Source of the DNA: Austropuccinia psidii
Lineage: Eukaryota; Basidiomycota; Pucciniomycetes; Pucciniales; Sphaerophragmiaceae
Direction: 5' to 3'
Assembly (NCBI GenBank): GCA_023105745.1
Contig: JALGQZ010000001.1
Coordinates: 45,160,082-45,224,081 of the forward strand
DNA: 64,000 nucleotides
Shown: piece by piece, positions 10,997 through 22,000 of the stretch
Numbering within the stretch: position 1 is the first letter of the stretch
How the letters are laid out: each line of letters starts with the position of its first letter
Translations under genes and position numbers: made by a program
Notes under the pieces: model-generated
The model's input: only the letters and a program-made list of their open reading frames with translations
Database searches by the model: none
Told to the model about the DNA's origin: nothing

Positions 10997-12852
10997 TGTG
11001 ATCCTTAGAGGTAATTTCATATACCCAAAAGACCACAAATACAAAATTACATATAAATATAAATAAAATAAATTTATTTATATTATTAAAATGAAAATCA
11101 AAAATATAAATGTAAAATTATATTCACAATTAAAAATTTGAATTACAATTTAAAAGTAAAATTACATTAAATTTTGAAATTATAAAATTACATTAAATTT
11201 TGAAATTATAAAATTACATTTATACTTGAAAAAATTAAGTAAAAATGAATTTTTAACAAAATTGTAAAAAAATAAATAAATTTGGAAAAAGGTAAGATAA
11301 AAATTATTATAACTTTTTATCCAATAAATAAACATATAAAAATTATTTCACCATTGGATTCCTCATCAAAAATTAGGTGGGGTCACCTCTGAGTGAAAAT
11401 TTGTAACTCAACTCTAAATAAGCTTAAATTAAGTTTTTAGTATTTTCTGTATGAAAATTGAAAATCCTCAAAACTTTAATTTAATTCACATCACATTTAG
11501 TGTTAATCACCAAAATTTGTTTTAAAATTGAGGTGTTGTGTATATTTTAGAAGTTATGGGGAATTAAAGTATTTTCAATTGAATTCAATTGAAATGTCAA
11601 AATGTGCGCATGTATTACACAAGTGAACTTTGATTTACATATGAGGTATCAATTATTGCTGTATTGAACTGTACAACTGAATTGAATTACATATGTAAAT
11701 TATAAGTATAATACATGATGAGGAATTAAAGGAAAAATAAATTGGAAAGATTAAATTTGGGGGGGGGAAAGGAACTCCAGCTCTAAGGGGGAGCTAGACC
11801 CCCAAAATCCTTCCTGACAGGTGTGTGGTGTCAAAATTCACGCAAAAGTTCATCACTTTTGGCCTGGAATTGAGTTACAGGGTCTGTGGACTCAATTGAT
11901 GATGAGGTTTTGATACCAACTGGGATAGTTTTAGCTGTTGCCAAGAGGGTAAAACTACCCTTAAGATAAAACAATCATAGTAAAAACAGTTTTAACTGGT
12001 TTTTTACGTCTCTTACACGCATTCTGACGTGCTTTGAAGGCTCTAGACCAGGTATTGCTATAGTAATGGCTGATTTAAGGGTCTAAAATGGCTCAAAATG
12101 GCTTAAACCAGCCCTTTTTTGGTCTAAACCAGGGTTCAATGATGCCATAATTGGCTTTTCTGTTGTCTGACTGTTTTTCACGACTGACAAGAGTAAATTT
12201 TACTTTTGGAGTAAGAAAATTGATGGCTATAAAAGAATGTCTTCTTTACCCCACTTTTCTCTTCATGTTAGAATCTTTTCCTTTTATAATTAGTTTAAAT
12301 ATTGTTAAACAAATCAATAAAAGATTCCAACCACCTTTTTTAAATAATTTTAAACCTTTTAACCACGTTAAAAAATTATTATAATCATTGTTTGTAACTC
12401 TTATAATCATTTTTTACCCCTGAACCACCCCAAAAGTGAATTAAAGCATCTTTCATTACTGTAAACTTTGTCACTTTGTTTCCAAATTCACTCTGGTCAC
12501 TTTTGGGTATGTTTTTTCTTAAATATTCTTTTTAAAGACTTTGTTCTTTAATGAATTGCTTGCAGTTCTTTGCTCAATTAATTCCAATTGAAATTTCTCT
12601 TGAAGAAATTTCTTTTGTAGCCTTAAATATCTCTTGTAGAGTATTTTTGGATAAATATTTATTGTTGGGAAAACAATAAATCTTTATAATATTATTTTTT
12701 TATACTAATAAAAGCTATAAACAATAAATTTGGCGTGTTTTCTCTTAAAAATAATATTTCTTACTATTTTTAATTGATTTTTACCTTATACAAATTTTGA
12801 GGACAGGAAAAGTACTTGATTTTTAATCAATGTTTCATATCCACACCTTACA
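10997..12852 (+). repeat. 5' LTR of element C (1.86 kb)
   Basis: Starts TGTGATCCTTAGAGG and ends ...CACACCTTACA. It is collinear with both LTRs of element B and carries the same TATAAAAG box and terminal hairpin. It retains a 25-bp segment missing only from the 3' LTR of element B. Confidence 0.88.
12228..12235 (+). promoter_or_regulatory. TATA box in LTR C
   Basis: TATAAAAG at the same position as in both B LTRs (31905 and 40146). Conserved across three copies, it is the likely core promoter of this family. Confidence 0.5.
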
Positions 12853-12854
12853 TT

Positions 12855-12862
12855 TGGGGGCC
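12855..12862 (+). other. Primer-binding site candidate of element C
   Basis: TGGGGGCC begins two bases after the LTR end. The same octamer is in element E2 (55482) and a one-base variant in B (32530). TGG at the start matches the CCA end of a tRNA. The G-run would fit a tRNA whose acceptor ends in GGCCCC, possibly tRNA-Pro. It does not match either tRNA gene in this window. Confidence 0.5.
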
Positions 12863-13073
12863 AAGCCATGATATTTTACCTGTGACATATTTCTTTACTC
12901 TTTTAAATCTTTTTTCTTATATTGAAAAATTTGAAATATGTAAAAATACTTATAATTCAAAAAATCAATAAAAAAATAATTTTTTTAATATTATAAGTGA
13001 GGCTTATATTTTAATTTCTTTTTTGAAATATTCTTTTTTTACTTAATTAATTGGTTTTTTTACATTAATTTTA

Positions 13074-15147
13074 GTGTGTGACAACGTGGTAAGACAAGAA
13101 AACATTGAAACAGCGTCAACAGTAACCAGCATTATTCCTGCCAGTACTGTTAATTCTGATCATAATAGTACTATTATTATGACTCCGAATATTCAACCAG
13201 AGCCAATTTCTTCTGAATTAGTCAACTTGGAAATAATTAATACTCTTCAGAAAGCCAAAGATTTGGCCAACAGTAAGTTTTTTGACGTAAAATTACTATT
13301 TCAAGCCTTCAACCAGATCAGGAGCCAGCTATAACCCCTCAAGCAGCTCCCAGAAAGGTAATAGACGTGATTATGGAAGAGCCCAATCAGGTACAGAAGG
13401 AAAAGGGTCAGTTGATGACTTCCAAACAACTAAAATGGGTCATTCTGAAGCTGATAATACCATTTTACCTTCAAAAAGAGCTGACACCACCACAACAAGC
13501 CTCAGTGGACATATACAAAGCCAGCCACAGTGCATAAAACAATGCACTTCAGTTCAAGGAGTACCAGATCCTTGCAGAACTGTGGAAGAATTGCATGAAT
13601 TCTTACCTGACTGAGAAAAGTCCTGGGCCATCCCAATACTTGAAAATTGCTCAATGGATGGCATCCATCGATGGAGAAGAAAAACATGATGCTTTTGACA
13701 CTAGAATGGAGGAAAAACAACCCTACACCACCCAAACCAGTGCCAAAAACAGCTCCAGTGGCCAGAAGCAGCAATTTCAACGTGAAAAAGCAGCCACAAA
13801 CCCCCAAAAGGGCAAAGGGAAGGCACCAGCTCCAAAACCTTACATCCAGGGCTACAGAATCCCAAAGATTTAACAGGATGCCATGGAAAATGTATTTCAG
13901 ATGGCCAGAACCATGATGGAATTACAAAAGAAGGAGGAAGCCAGATTAAAATATCAAAAATGATTTCTGATACGTTTGATTGTATTCCAGAGTTGTATAA
14001 AGCTATTTCTGACGTAAAAAGTCATCTTTCTTATAAAAATACATCAATTTGTGACAATCTTAAAACAAATAAATTGAGTCTGAGCCAAATAAATGATACA
14101 CTTAAATGCTTTGAAAGAGTTTCAAGAACAATCAAAACTTCAAATAATGATAATTATTTTGGCATTAAGATAAATGGACAATCTGCCATTATTAAAGAAT
14201 TAACAGACAAATATTCTAAATTCAATATTGATGACATAATTGAGACAAGAATGAAACAAGCCATAAGCACTATCAAAGAATATAATAAAAAAGCTCTTGA
14301 TGTTATTTCAAAATAATTTGCTGAAGTAAAGACAAATATAGTTTCCCTGAAAAAGCATTTTGATACCTCAAGAGAGGAAATATCAAAATTAACAATAAAG
14401 CTAAATGAAGTTATATCTGATAATACTAAACAAACAGAATTATGAAATGTGCTAACATATAAAGAGGATGATCATAAAAAGAATGTCATAAACTTGATAC
14501 CAAACTGGCAACATGAATTAAGAAGTTCACAAAGGTGTAACAACAGTAAAATGAATGATATTGAACAACAGCTGAACACTTTACCAAGAATCTCTACACC
14601 TCTGAATTAAAATGAATATGCAAGAATTCCCAATCCACAAGTATTGGATATTGAAAATTCAGAGTTAAAAAATGAATTTTCTACTTCTATTCATAACTTA
14701 GAACCATCAATGGGCCAAGCACTCTTGAAAGAAGTTCCAAAACTTAAAGAATGGCCTCATTTCAGTGGTGAAGGAGAGTATGACCATATGGAATTCATTA
14801 GAGGTATTGACATGATCAAAGAGGATTTTGAATTACCAGACAGATTGGTAACAGCAAGATTTAAAACCTTGTTTACCAAATCAGCTCACAGATGGTACAT
14901 CAAAATAAGACAAGCACATGGACACCAGAGTCGGACTTGGTGGAAAACCCCAATCATCAACAAATGGGCAAATGATGCTTGGAGGTTTAAAGTGGAAACA
15001 GCCTTTGAATCTGCCAAATTTAATGCTGATGAAGACAAAGCTTTACCATAGTTTTGCCAACAAAAAGACAGATTAACAGCATTATATCCTGACATGTCAG
15101 AATTTATGATCCATAGAGAAATTCTGAGACAATGTGGAGGTGACTTA
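13074..15147 (+). pseudogene. gag remnant of element C
   Basis: Collinear with gag of element B but broken by in-frame stops and frameshifts. Open pieces include 13074-13334 (upstream exon-like), 13595-13873, 13960-14316 and 14644-15051. The last carries the Gag core WPHFSGEGEYDHMEF and RWYIKIRQAHGH. Compared with B, several stops look like single-base changes (for example TGG to TGA near 14444 and CAA to TAA near 14609). The gag start ATG used by B at 32999 is absent because the stretch around it is deleted. Confidence 0.85.
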
Positions 15148-15150
15148 CCA

Positions 15151-15715
15151 TTATTATTGATAATTTAAATAATAACACTTCATAAAAAAATATATAATCA
15201 TATTTTTTACTGACTTTTTTTTCATAATAATATATACAAAGTATATATATTTTTAGAGTTTTTTCTAGGAGAAATACTTTGATAATTCATTTTTTTTCAC
15301 CCAAATTGGTGTGAAAATTGATTATTGTCAGTATTATTGATAATTTCAATAATACTAACTATTCAAACAGAAATAAAACCATATTCCTTTTTCTAAACTT
15401 ATTTCAATAATATTCACAAAGTATATATTGTTTTGATTTTTCTCTAAGAAAAAACTTGTAAAATGATTTTTTTTCTTTCACCCAAATTGGTGTGAAAAAA
15501 TTGATCATAGTCATTTTTATTGATAATTCCAATAATGATACTTATTCAAAAAGAAATATAATCATATTTCTTTTACTGAATTTTTTTAATATATACAAAG
15601 TATATATTGTTTGGATTTCTCTTGAAGTGAACCCCTTATAATTGAGCTTTTCCATAAAGATTAGTGTGGAAAGCTTACTTGATAGTTATTATTGATAGTT
15701 TCAATAATAATTTGT
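15151..15715 (+). repeat. ~181-bp tandem repeat, three units plus a partial
   Basis: Units begin near 15151, 15332, 15514 and 15686 with TTATTGATAATTTCAATAAT-type sequence. Each of the first three contains ACAAAGTATATATTG-like sequence (15236, 15416, 15595). The first two spacers carry the near-palindrome TTCACCCAAATTGGTGTGAA. The block starts exactly where element C gag ends. It is not part of any LTR I can see. The unit length is satellite-like, but so few copies may also be a small local array. Confidence 0.7.
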
Positions 15716-15890
15716 CCAAAATGAAAAATATATTCCTCAAAAAACAGGGATTTAATCAACTAGATAAAACTCTCACTTTACAAATCAGAAATGATACCAC
15801 CTCATTTCAAAGACTTTGTATTTCCAAGGAATTATTCCTTACAAAGAGAATCAACCATAGGTAGGAATAGAGGCCTGGAAAGGAGCAAAG

Positions 15891-17733
15891 TTGAAGTTGT
15901 TCAAAGTCATAAGACATGGTAAAATGAACCTACATACACCTTCAATAATGGTTTTGGACAGAAAACCTCCAGGAATGGCTTGCATAGAACAGTTTATTCG
16001 AACCCATAAACTCTCCAAAGAACTGATCCAATTGAGAATGGAAGACAGGGAATTCAACCTAGAGTTTGACTATAAAGAACTTGTAGAAAGTATTCAGAAG
16101 ATTTCCCTAAAAGAGATATTCTTCAAAGAACTTATCACAGAAGAGAAATAGAACCAGAGAGAGAATACTCTGACTCTTTCAGGCTTGCAAGGAGTGGTCA
16201 ACCAACCAAACTTGCCAGTGGCTTCACACCACTCAGGCACCAGCAGACCAGTGGCCAAGAGTTACCATACTTCCCAATCCCAGATAATATCCAGGATAGG
16301 CAGAGGATCATATGGCAAGAACAAGACTCCTTTCAACCAGAGGCAGAAATAGTCAGACCCTATGATAAAGAAATTGTTGGACCTGCTGAAAGGAGCACAA
16401 AAAACAACAAAAAGTTGTAAATTCTTCTAATAAAGCTAGAGCCCTAAAATAAGGAATGATATCCCTCCTCATATTGAGCACAATGTTTTGACCCCTGAGA
16501 GTACCATAATTAGTAATACTCTATGGTTAAAATTTTCCCAATTTTTAGAACAAACTCAAAAAGAGTTTGAAAGAATACATGAAAATATTTCAAGGTTACA
16601 AGAGGTTAATACCTTACAAAAAAAACTATTCATACCCTTCAAGAGGAGTATACTAGATTTAGTAAATCCTAAGAAGAGACCAAAAGAAGACTAAAGGAAG
16701 TCTTAGAGGAGAAAAATTGCTGCAAGAGGGATAGAGCATACCTGGATCAAGATATTGACAAATTTTTCAATTTCTGCCAAAACATAATACCCCAAACACA
16801 GGGGCATGTTTCTGGAAACACTCCATACCACCAAGAGGACATTAAGCCAAATTTCCAACTGGATAATAAGCACAGAACACCCTAAAAATACAAAGATGGG
16901 AATAGCATGACTTATTTAGAGAAGGAAGAATTTAAAAAGCTTCCAGAAGCTACCATTTGGCCCAAATTCTCTGGTGTAGGAGAATATTATCACATGGAGA
17001 TCCGTGATTATATCGATGTTCCAAGCATACCACACTACTGGATTACAGCTATACTGAACACAGAATTCAAAGGAAATGCTAGTATATGGTATACTGAAAT
17101 GAAGGATATTCATGGTAAAAAAAACCAGCAATGGTGGAGGAGCCAAATAATCCAAAATTACAGAAATGATACATGGATATGGCATAGAACCCTTTCATTT
17201 GGAAATTCTAGATAAAAAGTTGACAATGATCCATATGATTGGTGTCTGAGACAGTCAAAAAGGCTAATAGCCATTGACCCTCACATAGAAACAGAAATGA
17301 GCAATCACAAACTGTTTACCAAACTACCAGGAGACTTAGAGCATGCAGTAAGATTAAGATGCTTCAAAGAATCCACCTTGGATAAAATATCAACTACTTT
17401 TCAAGAAGTAAGGATTAGAACATCTATTGGTAGATAAAATACCCAACCACAGCCATTACCCCCTCTGATAGTATGGGTAATGGCTGTGGAAATAATTCAT
17501 ACAGTGAGTCTAACCCCAATGAGGAATATTTGGTGGAATTCAAGAGCCATTCAACAAAGGAAATTGTTTCAGTCCACTTAAAAAGAAGCAAACCAATGAC
17601 CAAAAATCTGGATGGTTTAAAACATAAACCACCACACAAGGAAGGTATGACCGCAAAAGGGTTTTTGGCTCAAGTTCATATGATCCACACTAGACCAAGT
17701 ACCTCAAAGAAGACAGGAAAGTCTTATCAATGA
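15891..17733 (+). pseudogene. gag remnant of element F
   Basis: Open pieces occur at 15891-16151, 16488-16694, 16907-17215 and 17473-17733. The third carries the capsid core WPKFSGVGEYYHME followed by WITA, SIWYTEMKDIHGK and QQWWRSQIIQ. This aligns with FSGEGEY...WYIKIRQAHGH...WW of the other elements but is clearly different. A later segment (LFTKLPGDLEHAV, 17315-17350) corresponds to the Gag C-terminal region [12 protein letters not shown] of element A. The zinc knuckle expected next is missing. The last piece ends just before the polypurine tract, so everything from protease onward is deleted. Stops interrupt all pieces. Confidence 0.7.
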
Positions 17734-17758
17734 TGAGCCTTTTCTTAGAGGGAGGGTA

Positions 17759-19060
17759 TGTCAGGCTGTGACTCAAAACCAGAGCACAGGCATGACAGTC
17801 AGAATACCATAAACCAATGGTAGAGTGAAGCACCGCCAAAGCATTGAACAGAGCCACATGAGCTTAAAATGAATGAAAATAAAGAGGAAACTCACCTTTT
17901 TCCAAATATACAAGTCCCATAATCATAGGACAAAGAATAACAAAGTTATTCCTGCTCAAAGATTTTGCTGAGCATAAACCTTAATTTTCACCTCTCATCT
18001 GAAATCCAAAGTAAGAAGATGAACCCCAGAGAATGGGTATTCAAATTGAAGCTCTCCATCAGCGCTATCCAACAAAACTAGCAAAATTGAGCTAGCACTA
18101 AAACTACAGAAGTTGTGGATAAAAATAATCCAAATAAGGGTGAACAAAATATTCACCTCTCATCTAACTTCTACGGCTTTAGTGTGAAAAACCCAAAGTA
18201 GGGTCTCTTTGGAAAGAGCACAATTAGGGATTTCTGATGGTGCCATCAATTTCCTCATAGCTCATCTAGAAGAAATGGTATGGAGCAAACAAGCTCAATA
18301 CAGGATTCATAACAAATACAGAAATTGATAATGGAATTTGAACTTGGTATAACTTTGCAATTTTTAATGCTAGCTATACAAAATTAGTAACCATTGTGTA
18401 GAGTGTATCAAGGGATACAAAATGAGCCACTTTTTAGCCCTCTACCTTGAAGACTGACAAAGATATTCAAATTTTAAGATTTTCATCCCACACTAGCCAG
18501 TATGGGCTCTTACTGTGGGAAAGCTGTCCATGTAATTTAATTAACAGCTAAAAAATTGAATTGAAGGTGGTCTATTCTTTAATTTCTCATAAAATTACTG
18601 GTAATAGTCATACAGACATGTTCTGTACAGCTTCTGATGTGTCAGAAGCAGCAGAACACACCTGTAAACTCCATTGGTGAAAATCTTCACCCTGTATAGG
18701 GTAAAAATGCAAACTTGTGGTTCTAAAACCACATTTTCACCAAATACAAGTCTGTATTGAGTGTATAGAACCACAAGGCAGCCCACAGTAGTGAAAATTT
18801 TCACTCTGTGGTCGTGTGCAGAGTTAAACAACCTCCCACTACCCCAGAACAAGATAAAAGGAGGCTTTTCCTCACCAAAAAGAAATAAATCATCCTGTTC
18901 TTAAGATTCTTACATGGTATAGCTTCTTAAAAGAAGTGGTACCCTTAGAATCAAACAGGTATAATTATCACTTTAATTATTTCAATAAGAAAATATATAG
19001 CCTTTTAAGTGAAGAAAAAGACTCCTTTTCTCCCCTCTGGGGAATTGAGGGGCTCTTATG
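17759..19060 (+). repeat. 3' LTR (5' portion) of element F
   Basis: Starts TGTCAGGCTGTGACTC and matches the start of the E1/E2 LTR (52651) and an antisense copy at 43950-45336. It contains a TATA-like GATAAAAGG near 18853 and a hairpin at 18716-18733 whose stem covaries with the antisense copy. The 3' end is uncertain. An inverted repeat near 23086-23115 resembles the LTR-terminal hairpin of other elements, so the LTR could continue with large insertions. Confidence 0.7.
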
Positions 19061-22000
19061 TGCTCTAAAGGTCTAAAATAGTGAGAATTTTCAACACATC
19101 TGGACCAACTTTCTTTCTATACCCTATGAAGATATTTTTTTGGCCTTTTCTATTTCTATGGAACCAAAAAAACATCTTTCATAGCCTATAAAGTGTGAAT
19201 AATCTTCCAGAGACCACATAAGAAGTCTTGGGACAAGTATCAGGTTTAATAATCAATGGAGAGAGTCTATTTCAGCTCTGCACTAGTAAGTAATATTAGA
19301 TATTCTTTAGTATATATTGAACTTCAATCTAGTGATAAGGGGAGTGAAGCTGGTAAATATATTTCAAAACTAATTATTTATTGGAAATATTATTTGAGTT
19401 ATTTATAATATTAACAACTCTGTATCCTGTATTTTCTTCCTTCTTTTCTTATAAAGAAGTCACAAGGCAGAAGAACTTCATTGGAAGTCAAATCTATTCC
19501 ATCCTAGATATATTATCCAGTTCTTCACATATTAATCTTCTCATAGGAATTAATTGAAGGTAATTATTATATATTAAATTTAGTACCCCTCCTTTTATGC
19601 CTTTTACCAATTATGACAGTTATTAAGGGGCTTGTGGCTTGGTTAAACCTGTTGTTGTATCTTAAAAACCTCTAACCAAGATATAACAGATAATTATTTA
19701 TTAAAAGAGTTGGTAATCTTCCATAATCAATTATGTAAAATTTATTTATTTCTGATGGTTTATTTACAAGTTTTCCTTTGTTTTTGAAGGGAATCACTTA
19801 AAGGAAAGGTAGAAATTGCTAGCTTATGATTTGGAGGTGCTAAAAGGAAGTGTTTTCATCATATGAAAGTTCTCAATGAGAGATTAAATAGTAATAACTA
19901 GCTCATGGAGCTTTTATTGTAAAATGAATGGTTATATGAGAGGGGAAAATAAGGCTTTGGATTAATGGACACTCAGTCAAGACGGAAAAGTGCTATAACC
20001 TGGCTAATTATTATGGATTCTGGATAAGAGTAATATATTATTAGAGGAGTTAATTTATTATTTAAATATCTATATTATTATGATATAAGTAGAAGGCCTC
20101 AGCTTTGGTAATATAATTCTTAATTCTTTGATTTAATTCTGGTTCTTCTTCTGGAGTCACAGGATAGAATGATCAATTCACCCTATTTTTCAATTATTTC
20201 TGGTATTACACCTAGATAAAAAATGTGTATGGGCATAAGCTAGGTCTTTCTCAAAAGAGAAACTTAAAAAATCTCCTGAATTCAAGGGAGTATTTAATCC
20301 CCTCATTCTGAAAACAAGGTTTAGTTTTTATGATAGACTTTCCAGAGTATAAATTTGTTTCTAGGTTCCAAAATTAAATACATCAGTCAGTGATTTCAGA
20401 TCCTCTATGAAACAAATGAAATGAAAATCTGAGTAATTATATTTCTATCATTACAGTATTATTCTTATTGAATAAAGAATTTGTCTATTCAAGACATATC
20501 TTATCTCTCTGTTAAAACTGCTCCTGTAATTATTCATAGATTATTTGAAAAATTTCCAGAAAATATTCAGGAGATGATATTCTCCCAGGGTTTCCCAGTC
20601 AATAGAGAAATAAATTCTGAATTTTTAGACTGAACCAACATAAACTTCTTTATCTGAATTCAATATAAGAAATATTTTTAATCAAACAAAATTTATAAGC
20701 CAGTAATCAATTTCCTAACATATTATAGATAAAATTTCCTTAGGAATTCAATATTGAGTTTTTAATATGAAATCTATGATATTTTGTAATGTTCCAATTT
20801 TCACCATTTTTTTACATGAAATTTGTTAAAATAGTTTTTTTTAGATCTAGGATTAATTCATTAGAGAGTAAGATATTCCATTATTTGAATATCTTAGTTA
20901 AAGCTTAGAAAATTCAATTATTAGCTGTTAATAATTTGTGCCAGAAAAACTTTCTCATATTAAAGGCTATTTTAAAATTGTAAAATATTGATAAAAATTA
21001 TATATATTTCTATTTTCATCTTTATTAGACATAATCCAAAATATTAAAGATTACTAATTACAAATATATGCAACTAGATCTTGGTATTAAGTTTTTAGCC
21101 AAATTTAATAGTCAATTTTGTTAACTTAAGGAATTTCCCTATCCAAATTTATCACATGTGTGGTGAACCTGAATAAAGGTATTATATCTTTGAGAAGAGT
21201 TTATATAAAACTGGACCGTATTCGAAGTGAAACTGAAAAGGAATTCCTTTTCACATTCCTATTCCTAATATTCCTTTCTTTAATTTTTTGAGATTTTTCT
21301 ATATTTGAAATTGACAGTCCTACGTAAATTAGGATATCTTTTGTGACCAGTTTCCAAGCTAGGGAGAGAGTTAAAATTCATATGATTTAGTCTTTATTAT
21401 TTTTTTATCTTTCCATCAAACCAGAGGAGTTCCAATGAAGGATATTTTAATACTAATTTTCCCTTTGAATAACTTCCACCTAAAACTGAGGAAAATATAT
21501 TATCATAATAAAATGAATTCTATCAATACAATAGGTATAAATTAAGTAATTTAATCAATAAGTTTAACAGAAATCTTTTGATAACAGATAAATTTTTTCT
21601 GAAAATATTTACCTAAATACTTGTAAGCTTGATATTTCATAAAATAAACGGGTTTTTCATTTTAGATCTATATAGGAATTAACTATATGTATTTACTTAT
21701 CATTAAGTAAGAAATATATAATAGCTAAGAAATATAAGCTATTCCTATCTCGAGTTACTTTCATCTTCCTTTTTGTAAGCTAAATTAACAAAAAAGTTGA
21801 GTTTTTGTATCCATATTATCCTCTCATGGTAATGATAGGGCATATAAACAAGAAAACCAAAATACAGATTTTCATGCATTTGAAAATCCGACTTATTTGA
21901 TTTGTAAATATTTATGATATATCCTTTTATTAGCAATCAATATCTCAAAATACATGAGACTACTATTTCACACTTTTTAGTATTCTGGAAATCTATTAAA

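Larger units (their letters stand above)
10997..15147 (+). mobile_element. Element C: truncated Ty3/gypsy element of the B family
   Basis: A complete 5' LTR, primer-site region, leader and decayed gag are collinear with element B (30705-34850). Homology stops abruptly at about 15147, within gag, where a tandem-repeat block begins. Protease, reverse transcriptase, integrase and 3' LTR are all absent, so no target duplication can be tested. Confidence 0.88.
15891..19060 (+). mobile_element. Element F: deletion derivative of a third gypsy lineage
   Basis: A broken gag is followed directly by a polypurine tract (AGAGGGAGGG, 17747-17756) and an LTR start (17759). No zinc knuckle, protease, reverse transcriptase or integrase lies between. 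The 5' LTR is not recognisable. The Gag core differs from A/B/E, so this is a separate lineage. Its LTR is clearly related to that of E1/E2. The end point is approximate because LTR homology fades after about 19060. Confidence 0.6.

Noticed and set aside
12151..12384. A 77-codon ORF recurring in the C and both B LTRs (also 31828-32061 and 40069-40302)
   Set aside because: It recurs only because the LTRs are copies, it overlaps the TATA box, and the translation is Phe/Leu/Ile-rich without a recognisable domain.
15151..15715. Tandem repeat as part of the element F 5' LTR
   Set aside because: It does not match any part of the E/F LTRs I compared, and no LTR end or primer site follows it.
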